Shown here: positions 1-7,765 of the stretch, in pieces | Numbering within the stretch: the stretch's first letter is position 1 | Layout: each line of letters begins with the position of its first letter | NCBI GenBank assembly: GCA_903957805.1 | Contig: CAJBQQ010000200.1 | Span: 1-15,573, forward strand | From: an uncultured Pseudomonadota bacterium | Lineage (GTDB): Bacteria > Pseudomonadota > Gammaproteobacteria > Burkholderiales > Nitrosomonadaceae | Length of the DNA: 15,573 nucleotides | Reading direction: 5' to 3' | The notes under the pieces: model-generated | What the model was told of the DNA's origin: nothing | The model's input: only the letters and a program-made list of their open reading frames with translations | Database searches by the model: none | Translations under genes and position numbers: made by a program

Positions 1-636
1 AAGAAACAGAAAGAAGCTAAGAAGCTCGAAGCCCAGAAGGACGAGCTCAAGCGTGCAGAGGCCGTTGAGCTAAAGAATTTAAAAGAAAAGATTGAAGAGG
101 CGATCGAGACCAATCCATCTCTGAAGCAGTACAAGGAGCAGTTGATGGTCGATATCACGACAGAGGGTCTACGGATCCAGATTGTGGACGAACAGAATAG
201 GCCGATGTTTTCCGTCGGTCGTGCGGAGCTGCAGTCTTACACCAGGACCATACTCCGTGAGATCGGTAAGACCTTAAATGGAGTCACGAACAGGGTCAGC
301 CTATCGGGCCATACCGATGCCAGGCTCTATCCGACAGGTGATAAGGGATATAGCAATTGGGAGCTCTCAGCAGACCGTGCCAATGCCTCTCGTCGGGAGT
401 TGATTGCGGGGGGGATGGATGAGAGCAAGATTCTGCGGGTGGTTGGATTGTCCTCAGCAGTGATGTTAGATGCCGATAACCCGTTAAATCCAATTAACCG
501 GCGTATCAGCGTCATTGTCATGAATAAAGAGTCTGAAGAGAACGTCACCAAAGAGAATGAACGGATTGTGGAGATTGGTGCTAAGGAAGGAACAAATAAG
601 GAGAAGATGAGCAATGCAACTTCCAAATCACAATAA
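1..636 (+). CDS. motB: Flagellar motor stator protein MotB, C-terminal part (5' end outside window)
   Basis: The frame is open from base 1 to the TAA at 634-636, so the start lies upstream and about 211 codons are visible. MotB anchors the MotA/MotB stator to peptidoglycan. The first ~45 visible residues are a Lys/Glu-rich charged segment (linker region). The OmpA/MotB peptidoglycan-binding domain follows: SLSGHTDA, then SNWELSADRANASRRELIAGG, then NPINRRISVIV, which are the family's hallmark motifs in order. The TTG at 142 is only an internal codon, not a start. The last ~35 residues (after IVMNKESEE) form a charged, low-complexity tail. The transmembrane helix and plug are off the left edge; motA would be expected there, but this is inference. 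The 3' end overlaps the next gene by 23 nt, suggesting translational coupling. Confidence 0.95.
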   Translation, partial: KKQKEAKKLEAQKDELKRAEAVELKNLKEKIEEAIETNPSLKQYKEQLMVDITTEGLRIQIVDEQNRPMFSVGRAELQSYTRTILREIGKTLNGVTNRVSLSGHTDARLYPTGDKGYSNWELSADRANASRRELIAGGMDESKILRVVGLSSAVMLDADNPLNPINRRISVIVMNKESEENVTKENERIVEIGAKEGTNKEKMSNATSKSQ

Positions 637-1432
637 GCTAGCAATACCTCGTGTATTTCCATCTATCTCAATATCGATGATGCCACCGGCATTGACGGCA
701 CTGATCTCTCAGGTTGTCGCCTTAATGGGGTTAGGTCTAGTCGCTGTCTTGGTCTCACAGTTCGAGATGGAGTTATCACTAGAGCCATTGTTGTGGGGAC
801 TGATGGAGGGAATTTTTGCAGCATTGGTCGGTCATTACTTGGGTATGGACAGGTGGTGGCTGCCGATCAATCTAATATTTGTACCTGCTATCTTGTTAGT
901 GTTGGCGATGGACTTATCGCCACTCTGGTTCTTAGGGGCATTCCTCCTCCTCCTTCTAGTCTATGGGAAGGTATACCGAACTCAAGTACCTCTTTACCTC
1001 TCCAGTGGGGAAGCGATCGAAGCGGTTGCATCACTACTACCTAAAGATTCTGGCTTCTCATTCGTCGACCTAGGGTCGGGGTGTGGTGGACTCCTTCAGC
1101 AACTGAATAAGGTCCGGCCAGACGGGACTTATCATGGGATTGAGGCGGCCCCATTACCGTTCATACTGAGTAAGTGCCGTAGCCTCTTTGGAGTATCTGA
1201 CTGGCGTGTCAGTTGGGGAGATTTCTGGCAGATGGATCTTTCACAGCATGATGTTGTCTATGCATACCTCTCCCCTGTACCGATGGCGTTGCTATGGCGC
1301 AAGGTACGGAAAGAGATGCGTCCCGGTAGTATTCTGATCAGTAATAGCTTCGTGGTTCCAGGTATTGAACCGGAGATCACACTCAAGCTCGGCGATTTTG
1401 GTGGCTCAACGCTGTACCTGTGGCGTATATAG
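614..1432 (+). CDS. Membrane-anchored class I SAM-dependent methyltransferase, target unknown
   Basis: The protein has 272 residues. The first ~125 contain four likely membrane helices: about 27-47, 57-77, 82-98 and 102-118. A soluble methyltransferase domain follows. Motif I is FVDLGSGCGG at residues 150-159, followed by HGIEAAPLPF (acidic residue at the end of strand 2) and GDFWQMDLSQHDVVYAYLSP (motif IV region). Membrane anchor, then VDLGSG, then a D-W-D-L-S-Y-DVV-type segment resembles the FAM173/ATPSCKMT-like lysine methyltransferase group; that comparison is from memory. The ATG at 614 is favoured because AAGGAG lies at 598-603, 10 nt upstream; ATGs at 677 and 680 are alternatives lacking clear ribosome binding sites. 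The gene starts inside motB and precedes an HDOD gene by 9 bp, so it probably shares the motB transcript. A flagellar substrate is inference only. Confidence 0.82.
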   Translation: MQLPNHNKLAIPRVFPSISISMMPPALTALISQVVALMGLGLVAVLVSQFEMELSLEPLLWGLMEGIFAALVGHYLGMDRWWLPINLIFVPAILLVLAMDLSPLWFLGAFLLLLLVYGKVYRTQVPLYLSSGEAIEAVASLLPKDSGFSFVDLGSGCGGLLQQLNKVRPDGTYHGIEAAPLPFILSKCRSLFGVSDWRVSWGDFWQMDLSQHDVVYAYLSPVPMALLWRKVRKEMRPGSILISNSFVVPGIEPEITLKLGDFGGSTLYLWRI

Positions 1433-1441
1433 GGGAATACC

Positions 1442-2947
1442 ATGCCATCACTTCCGACTGAAAATAAACAGGTTGGTTCGTCATTTCTGGGAAGGGATAC
1501 CCGTCATCTAGTGGTGAGGGGGGGGGCTAGCAGTAAGAGTATAACGAGCCTTGAGAAGTGGTTAGACTTCTTTAGTCATGTAGATATTCCGGTATTACAA
1601 AGCACGATCGACTCTCTCAATCGACTCAAAGAGAGAGAGAGCAAGGTCACGGCACGTGAGATTGCTGGGGTCATTTTGAGTGACCCAATGATGACCTTGA
1701 AAGTATTGATCTATATGCAGGAACGCCGTGTTCACAGTCATTCAGTAGAGATCACCACGGTCGAGCATGTCGTCATGATGATTGGCGTTACGCCCTTCTT
1801 TGAGCAGTTTCAGAAGATGCAAGCAGCTGAAGAAATCCTTGAGAAGAATCCAGATGCGATGGACGGGTTTATGGCAACCATTGATCAGTCTAAGCGGGCG
1901 GCCTTGTATGCATCTGAGTGGGTCACTTTACGTCATGACATTGAGTCCGATGAGATCATTATCGCGACCCTGTTACACGATATTATCGAGACGCTGTTAT
2001 GGTGCTTAGCGCCAGAGTACGCGATACGGATTGAACGTAAGACGCGCCAGGATCATTCGTTGGATAGTGTGGCTGTACAGAAGAGTGTATTGGGCATTAG
2101 TCTAATCGAATTGCAGCTTCAACTGAGAGAGAAGTGGCATCTACCGGTCCTCCTGCAGACACTGATGGATGATATTCATAATGACTCCCCCCGAGTTCGG
2201 AATGTAGCTCTGGCAGTTAAACTGGCCATGCATTCATCTAATGGATGGAGCCATTCCTCGCTGAGAGCCGATTATGTTGCGATCGGGAAGCTTGTCGGCG
2301 CCAATCGTCATGAGGTCATGTTAAGGGCTCGCAGAGCGTCTTTGAAGGCTATCCGGGGACTGACTGATTACGGAATGACACGACCCGCCTCGTGGTTACC
2401 ACCTATTCCTGAGGATGAGGATGCTGAGCACGATCCGAGTGCGGTTATGGCGAGGGTGACGGGACTTCTGAGTCCGGCTGCATCTAAGAATATGGATTTT
2501 GTTGAGGTTCTATCCATCATTTTCCATGGCATCCATTCCGGGATCGGATTGAACCGAGTTCTCTTTATGGAGATCAATGCTGAGTGTAGTCAGGCCACAG
2601 CAAAGTTCGTGATGGGTACGGAGGAGGCCTCTTTACTACGAAGGATTGAGATTGATCTGGTTCATCCACATGTTTTTTCAAGGCTGATGGGTAAGATGGA
2701 GTCGGTCTGGTATAGCGCAGAGACCAAGAATGAGCTCCAGTCACTCCTGCTAGAGGAGATGATCAAGACCATCTGGAAGGGTGTGGGAAATTGTGAATTT
2801 TTCGCCATGCCGATACTGGTTGATGGAGAACCCATTGGACTGGTCTATGCCGATGGTGGTTTGAACCATCGAGCCCTCAATCTGGAAGCGTATAACGATT
2901 TCCAGAGACTGTGCTTGGTGATGACTAAATCATTGGAGAGAGAGTAA
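1442..2947 (+). CDS. HDOD domain protein with C-terminal GAF-like domain
   Basis: The protein has 501 residues. After a ~30-residue polar N-terminus comes an HDOD domain (about 35-240), recognised by LEKWLDFFSHVDIPVL, the ILSDPMMTLKVL helix, the segment TTVEHVVMMIGV, and LLHDIIETLLWCLAPE at 177-192. HDOD proteins usually lack full HD phosphohydrolase metal sites and act in signalling or regulation. Residues ~340-500 look like a GAF domain, with a motif like FFAMPILVDGEPIGLVYADGG near the end. Residues ~310-340 form an acidic, proline-containing linker. The start ATG follows an AGGGGA at 1432-1437. It lies 9 bp after the methyltransferase gene and 280 bp before flhB, so it probably belongs to the motB transcript. 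A G8 run at 1518-1525 lies near the 5' end. The role is unknown; a motility or c-di-GMP signalling link is inference. Confidence 0.85.
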   Translation: MPSLPTENKQVGSSFLGRDTRHLVVRGGASSKSITSLEKWLDFFSHVDIPVLQSTIDSLNRLKERESKVTAREIAGVILSDPMMTLKVLIYMQERRVHSHSVEITTVEHVVMMIGVTPFFEQFQKMQAAEEILEKNPDAMDGFMATIDQSKRAALYASEWVTLRHDIESDEIIIATLLHDIIETLLWCLAPEYAIRIERKTRQDHSLDSVAVQKSVLGISLIELQLQLREKWHLPVLLQTLMDDIHNDSPRVRNVALAVKLAMHSSNGWSHSSLRADYVAIGKLVGANRHEVMLRARRASLKAIRGLTDYGMTRPASWLPPIPEDEDAEHDPSAVMARVTGLLSPAASKNMDFVEVLSIIFHGIHSGIGLNRVLFMEINAECSQATAKFVMGTEEASLLRRIEIDLVHPHVFSRLMGKMESVWYSAETKNELQSLLLEEMIKTIWKGVGNCEFFAMPILVDGEPIGLVYADGGLNHRALNLEAYNDFQRLCLVMTKSLERE

Positions 2948-3039
2948 GTTCTTGCAGTTTTATCATTAGGTTAAATGGTACAGAAATCTGTAGCACAGTC
3001 GGTTGTCAGCCAGCGATAGCCTGCGAATCAGGTCTGCCT

Positions 3040-3062
3040 AATATGCTGTGAATAAGCATATT
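3040..3062. repeat. Inverted repeat in the HDOD-flhB intergenic region
   Basis: A perfect 8-bp inverted repeat (AATATGCT at 3040-3047 and AGCATATT at 3055-3062) has a 7-nt loop. It is 93 bp after the HDOD stop. No T-run follows, so it is not a convincing intrinsic terminator. It could be an operator or an RNA stem-loop. Confidence 0.5.
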
Positions 3063-3064
3063 CA

Positions 3065-3109
3065 AGACTTTCTAATAGTCTGATCGGGTGAGGGTTATGC
3101 TCTCTCACC
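3065..3109. repeat. Two further stem-loops upstream of flhB
   Basis: A 5-bp inverted repeat (AGACT 3065-3069 / AGTCT 3077-3081) is followed by GGTGAG 3087-3092 / CTCACC 3104-3109. The second extends inward with a G-T and a G-C pair, giving about 8 pairs. With the 3040-3062 repeat, these make three consecutive hairpins over 70 bp. No T-run follows any of them. Confidence 0.4.
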
Positions 3110-3120
3110 TATCCAGAATC

Positions 3121-3149
3121 TTGTAACCCTTCCACCGAACACAAATAAC
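3121..3149 (+). promoter_or_regulatory. Weak candidate sigma-70-like promoter for flhB operon
   Basis: TTGTAA at 3121-3126 and AATAAC at 3144-3149 are separated by 17 nt, each matching 4 of 6 consensus bases. A near-palindrome GGCAT-aa-ATGCC follows at 3150-3161 and could be an operator. No good sigma-54 (GG-N10-GC) or FliA-type element was found in this gap. Low confidence. Confidence 0.25.
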
Positions 3150-3227
3150 GGCATAAATGCCCATCTATTTGACGGATTGAATTCCTGACCACCAGTCAAT
3201 AATCACGGATAGACACAAGGAGTCCGC

Positions 3228-4397
3228 ATGGCCGGTGGTCAAGAGAGCGATCTTGAGAAAACAGAACCCGCAACGCCCAAGAAGCTAGAAAAGGCGAGGG
3301 AGGATGGGCAGGTTGCGCGCTCGCCAGAGCTGACGACCTTTATCGTTCTTCTCATCTCAGCCGGTGGGGTGTGGTTCATGGGCTCTGGACTCATGGGACA
3401 GATGTCGGCAATCATGAAGAAAGGCCTTCAGATGGAGAGGGAGCTTGCCTTTGATTCTCAGCTCATGATACCCAGGCTTGGTCAGTTAGCTTCGGATGCT
3501 TTGCTGGCACTACTGCCGCTATTTGGAATATTGGTCGTGGCGGCGCTATTCGCACCGATGATGCTGAGCGGTTGGTTATTCAGTTCCAAGGCCATTCAGC
3601 CAGACTTTAAGCGCATTAACCCGATGAGCGGTCTGGGAAGGATGTTCTCCAAGAAGAGTGTGATCGAGTTGGTCAAGGCAGTTGCAAAGGCCCTGGTGAT
3701 TGGCGGAGTAGGTGCTCTGGTAATTTGGAACTTCAGGGATGCGGTTCTCTCCCTGGCCAGCCAGTCGGTTGATCTTGGCATCACTCACATGGGCAACCTG
3801 CTCGGGCTGACTTTCTTCATCATCGTCGGATCGATGTTACTGATTGTGCTGATCGATGTTCCATTTCAGATTTGGGATCATGCTGAAAATCTCAAGATGA
3901 CTAAGGAGGAAGTACGCAAGGAGATGAAGGAGTCCGAGGGTGACCCACATGTCAAGGCTCGGATCCGGAGCTTGCAGCGTGAGGCGTCACGTAAGCGCAT
4001 GATGGCAGAGATTCCAAAGGCTGATGTGATCATCACCAATCCAACCCACTATGCAGTTGCTCTACGCTATCAAGACTCTGCGATGAGTGCACCTAAGGTC
4101 GTGGCAAAGGGAAGTCATCTATTAGCAGCACGCATTCGTGAGTTGGGTCAGGAGCATCGAGTCCCGATCCTTGAATCTCCACGTCTGGCTCGTGCGATAT
4201 ACCACCATGCCGAGATCGGTGACGAGATACCTGAAACCCTTTATACCGCAGTGGCAGAAGTTCTGGCATATGTATTCCAGCTACGTCGTTACCGCGAATA
4301 CGGTGGTGCCGCACCTCAGCTATCGCAACAAGTCTTAATTCCTGATGAGATGGATCCTTTAGGACAAAAGGCGACTAGCGGTGATGAGCAAGATTAA
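3228..4397 (+). CDS. flhB: Flagellar type III export apparatus protein FlhB
   Basis: FlhB is an inner-membrane component of the flagellar export gate, and its self-cleavage switches export from rod/hook to filament substrates. The 389-residue length is close to the family norm. The N-terminus is the typical SDLEKTEPATPKKLEKARE-type segment. Four hydrophobic helices lie at roughly 35-55, 88-110, 145-165 and 188-212. The cytoplasmic domain follows, with the autocleavage motif NPTH at residues 271-274 and the downstream HYAVALRY strand. The C-terminal tail after ~residue 360 is short and acidic. The start ATG has AAGGAG at 3217-3222 with 5-nt spacing. It heads a co-directional run flhB-flhA-flhF-flhG-fliA after a 280-bp gap, so a promoter probably lies in that gap. 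The uncleaved NPTH motif is intact, so normal function is expected. Confidence 0.97.
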   Translation: MAGGQESDLEKTEPATPKKLEKAREDGQVARSPELTTFIVLLISAGGVWFMGSGLMGQMSAIMKKGLQMERELAFDSQLMIPRLGQLASDALLALLPLFGILVVAALFAPMMLSGWLFSSKAIQPDFKRINPMSGLGRMFSKKSVIELVKAVAKALVIGGVGALVIWNFRDAVLSLASQSVDLGITHMGNLLGLTFFIIVGSMLLIVLIDVPFQIWDHAENLKMTKEEVRKEMKESEGDPHVKARIRSLQREASRKRMMAEIPKADVIITNPTHYAVALRYQDSAMSAPKVVAKGSHLLAARIRELGQEHRVPILESPRLARAIYHHAEIGDEIPETLYTAVAEVLAYVFQLRRYREYGGAAPQLSQQVLIPDEMDPLGQKATSGDEQD

Positions 4398-4433
4398 TAA
4401 TGAATTCTGACCGAATCTAAAATTGAGACATAA

Positions 4434-6527
4434 ATGGCAAACCCGATGAATAGCACACTCACCCTATCAACAATGTTCAGTGGCGGCAGTGTGCGTAATT
4501 TTGCTGGACCTTTGTTAATCATCATGATCCTGGCGATGATGATTCTGCCATTGCCACCCTTCATGCTGGATATTTTATTTACTTTCAATATCGCTCTTGC
4601 AATTATCGTGTTGTTGGTGAGTCTGCGCACCACGAAGCCTCTCGATTTCTCCGTATTTCCGACAGTACTTCTTGTTACCACGCTACTACGACTGTCTCTC
4701 AATGTAGCCTCCACTCGGGTAGTTCTTTTGGAAGGTCATACCGGACCCGATGCTGCGGGCAAGGTGATCGAGGCATTTGGCCACTTTCTGGTGGGAGGTA
4801 ATTACACCGTTGGGTTAGTTGTATTCGTGATCTTGGTGATCATAAACTTTATGGTCATCACTAAGGGTGCGGGACGTATCGCAGAGGTGAGCGCTCGTTT
4901 CGCACTGGATGCGATGCCGGGTAAGCAGATGGCAATCGACGCTGATCTTAATGCCGGACTGATCGGTGAGGACGAGGCACGTACCCGTCGACTGACCATC
5001 TCTCAGGAGGCTGATTTTTACGGATCAATGGATGGTGCGAGTAAGTTTGTACGGGGGGATGCAGTCGCTGGGATTATTATTCTACTGATCAACGTGATCG
5101 GTGGATTGGTCATTGGGGTGATGCAGCACAATATGGATTTGGGAGATGCAGCCAAGAATTACACCATGCTTGCAATCGGTGACGGACTGGTCGCTCAGAT
5201 ACCCGCCTTAGTGATCTCGACCGCAGCAGGTATGCTGGTCAGCCGGGTCACGACCGATGAGGATATGGGTCAGCAGATGATCGGTCAGTTATTCAACCGA
5301 CCACAGGCGCTGATACTGACCGCCACCATACTGGGTGTGATGGGTCTGATACCCGGCATGCCACACATTGCATTTTTACTACTGGCTGGATTATTAGGTG
5401 CGCTTGCGTACTACGTAACAAGGCAGTCCTCTTCTACAGAGATACAAGCACCTCGTGAAGAGGCAACAGCTCCTGCAACTCAGGATGCAAGTTGGGAGGA
5501 TGTGATGCCGGTTGATACGTTGGGTCTTGAGGTTGGTTATCGTCTAATCCCGTTGGTTGATAAATTACAGGATGGAGACCTACTGAAACGTATCAAGGGT
5601 ATCCGTAAAAAGTTCGCTCAGGAGGTTGGTTTCCTGCCACCGGCGGTACATATACGAGACAACCTGGAACTCAAGCCCAATGCGTATCGAATCACCCTGA
5701 AGGGTGCCGAGGTTGGAAATGGTGAAGCCTATAACGGGATGTTCTTGGCCATCAATCCGGGTCGCGTCAGCGCGCCACTACCGGGCATTTCCACTCAGGA
5801 TCCGACCTTTGGGCTGCCTGCGGTATGGGTCGAGGCCGGTCTATACGAGCAGGCGCAGAACTTGGGTTACACGGTAGTGGATGCCAGTACAGTGGTCACT
5901 ACGCATATCAATCACCTGATACACGGACATTCTTCTGAGTTATTGGGTAGACAGGAGTTACAAGCACTACTCGATCGATTGGGTCGAGATTCACCGAAGC
6001 TGGTTGAGGACTTGGTGCCTAAATTACTGCCACTATCCACACTTCAAAAGGTGTTGCACAACCTATTGGAGGAGGAAGTGCATATCCGAGATATGAGGAC
6101 CATCATAGAGGTGCTCTCTGAACATGGATCACGTACACAAGATCCAGACGAGTTGACCGCTGCTGTTCGGGTAGCGCTGGGCCGTGCCATTGTTCAGCAG
6201 CATTATCCGGTTGGAACTGACCTACAGGTCATTGCTCTAAATCATGAGATGGAGAGGATACTGATGCAAGCGGTTCAGACGGGTAACGGTAGCGCAGCAG
6301 GTTTTGAGCCGGGACTCGCAGATACACTCCTGAAAGAGGCGAATGCATCCGCTCAATTCCAAGAACAGCTCGGACTCCCGGCAGTGCTACTGGTGCCTGC
6401 TCAGATCAGGTTGTTACTGTCTCGATTCTTAAGACGCGCTGTTCCGCAACTCAAGGTCATCTCGCATGCAGAGGTGCCAGATTCTAGAAATATAAAAGTC
6501 ACATCCATTCTCGGGAGTAATACATGA
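4434..6527 (+). CDS. flhA: Flagellar export gate protein FlhA
   Basis: FlhA (697 residues, normal length) is the proton-driven export gate subunit whose cytoplasmic domain forms a nonameric ring. The N-terminal half holds about eight hydrophobic helices starting near residue 23. The conserved FHIPEP-family loop is clear: GAGRIAEVSARFALDAMPGK near residues 145-164, then DADLNAGLIGEDEARTRR and DFYGSMDGASKFVRGD near 197-212, carrying charged residues linked to proton coupling in the family. Residues from ~360 form the soluble substrate- and chaperone-docking domain, including VWVEAGLYEQAQNLGY and the conserved HINHLI segment. Start ATG 4434 is 36 bp after flhB and lacks a strong Shine-Dalgarno sequence, so it may depend partly on coupling. 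The stop TGA overlaps the flhF start in ATGA. Confidence 0.98.
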   Translation: MANPMNSTLTLSTMFSGGSVRNFAGPLLIIMILAMMILPLPPFMLDILFTFNIALAIIVLLVSLRTTKPLDFSVFPTVLLVTTLLRLSLNVASTRVVLLEGHTGPDAAGKVIEAFGHFLVGGNYTVGLVVFVILVIINFMVITKGAGRIAEVSARFALDAMPGKQMAIDADLNAGLIGEDEARTRRLTISQEADFYGSMDGASKFVRGDAVAGIIILLINVIGGLVIGVMQHNMDLGDAAKNYTMLAIGDGLVAQIPALVISTAAGMLVSRVTTDEDMGQQMIGQLFNRPQALILTATILGVMGLIPGMPHIAFLLLAGLLGALAYYVTRQSSSTEIQAPREEATAPATQDASWEDVMPVDTLGLEVGYRLIPLVDKLQDGDLLKRIKGIRKKFAQEVGFLPPAVHIRDNLELKPNAYRITLKGAEVGNGEAYNGMFLAINPGRVSAPLPGISTQDPTFGLPAVWVEAGLYEQAQNLGYTVVDASTVVTTHINHLIHGHSSELLGRQELQALLDRLGRDSPKLVEDLVPKLLPLSTLQKVLHNLLEEEVHIRDMRTIIEVLSEHGSRTQDPDELTAAVRVALGRAIVQQHYPVGTDLQVIALNHEMERILMQAVQTGNGSAAGFEPGLADTLLKEANASAQFQEQLGLPAVLLVPAQIRLLLSRFLRRAVPQLKVISHAEVPDSRNIKVTSILGSNT

Positions 6528-7765
6528 AAGTGAAAAAGTTTAATGCTGATACTGCACGTGAGGCGATGCGTCAGGTGAGAGAGTCACTCGGTCCCGAGGC
6601 GGTGATTCTATCGAACCGACAGGTGGCAGGAGGTGTTGAAATTATGGCACTGGCAAGTGCCGATATATCGTGCCTGATGTCTACACCGGGCCAAGAGACT
6701 GAGTCAATCAAGTCTAGTGTGCCCGATGCTGCACTACGATCCGGCGACACAGGGCAGGCTCCCCAGGGAGCAGTGACAGAACCCATGGCTCAGAGCATTA
6801 TCAGTGAAATACAGAATATGCGAGGTATGCTGGAGGGTCAGCTCTCATCCCTTGCATGGGGTGATCTGCACCGCAGAGAGCCCGCTAAGGCGGAAGTATT
6901 ACGGTCCATGCTAGGGGCTGGTTTTAGCCCGGCATTGTCTCGACAGCTACTTGAAAAAATGCCGATTGGACATGACCAGAATCAAGGTCTGGATTGGGCT
7001 AAAAATATTCTAACGCATAACCTACGGATGGCTGCTGGGGACGATATCGTCGATAAGGGCGGTATATACGCACTCGTGGGTCCGACCGGGGTGGGTAAAA
7101 CCACCACCACCGCCAAACTTGCAGCTCGTTGTGTGGTCCGTCATGGTGCCGACAAGGTGGTCCTTCTAACGAATGACAGTTACCGGATCGGTGGTCATGA
7201 GCAGCTACGAATTTACGGAAAACTCTTAAGCGTTCCGGTCCGTACCATCAAGGATAGTGAAGACTTGCAATTGACCCTATCAGAATTAAGTGGCAAGCAT
7301 CTTGTTCTGATTGATACCGTGGGGATGGGTCAGCGCGATCAGATGGTGGCAGAACAAGTGGCGATGTTGTGCGATTGTGGTTTCGATGTGAAGCGATTAT
7401 TGCTCTTGAATGCCACCAGTAATGGAGGAACTCTGGATGATGTGGTGCAGGCCTATCTGGGGAGTGGTCTGAGTGGATGCATCATCACTAAGGTGGATGA
7501 GGCAGCGAGCTTAGGAATGGTGCTGGACACAATTATTCGACGCAGATTGGCGTTATATTTTGTAACGAACGGTCAGAAGGTACCAGAGGATTTACATCAA
7601 ACAAACTCACAATATCTTCTACAACGAGCATTTAAAAAGACACAAGCGAACTCACCCTTCGCACTGCAGGATGCTGAGTTCGCACTGGTGATGGCGGGTA
7701 ATGGAGAGATTGGGTCAGCAGCCCCTTCGACAAAAGTAGGCTCACATCTCAGCGGTCAATCATGA
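6524..7765 (+). CDS. flhF: Flagellar biosynthesis GTPase FlhF (SRP-like)
   Basis: FlhF (413 residues) is an SRP-family GTPase that directs polar placement of flagellar assembly. The N-terminal B domain begins with a basic MKVKKFNADTAREAMRQV-type segment. The GTPase domain has P-loop GPTGVGKTTT at 186-195, the G2 region with NDSYRIGGHEQLRIYG, the G3 motif DTVGMGQRD at 264-272 and the G4 motif TKVD at 322-325. The usual G3 DTAGM is DTVGM here, a conservative change. The gene overlaps flhA and flhG by ATGA at each end, so the three are translationally coupled. FlhF together with FlhG implies polar rather than peritrichous flagella. Confidence 0.97.
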   Translation: MKVKKFNADTAREAMRQVRESLGPEAVILSNRQVAGGVEIMALASADISCLMSTPGQETESIKSSVPDAALRSGDTGQAPQGAVTEPMAQSIISEIQNMRGMLEGQLSSLAWGDLHRREPAKAEVLRSMLGAGFSPALSRQLLEKMPIGHDQNQGLDWAKNILTHNLRMAAGDDIVDKGGIYALVGPTGVGKTTTTAKLAARCVVRHGADKVVLLTNDSYRIGGHEQLRIYGKLLSVPVRTIKDSEDLQLTLSELSGKHLVLIDTVGMGQRDQMVAEQVAMLCDCGFDVKRLLLLNATSNGGTLDDVVQAYLGSGLSGCIITKVDEAASLGMVLDTIIRRRLALYFVTNGQKVPEDLHQTNSQYLLQRAFKKTQANSPFALQDAEFALVMAGNGEIGSAAPSTKVGSHLSGQS

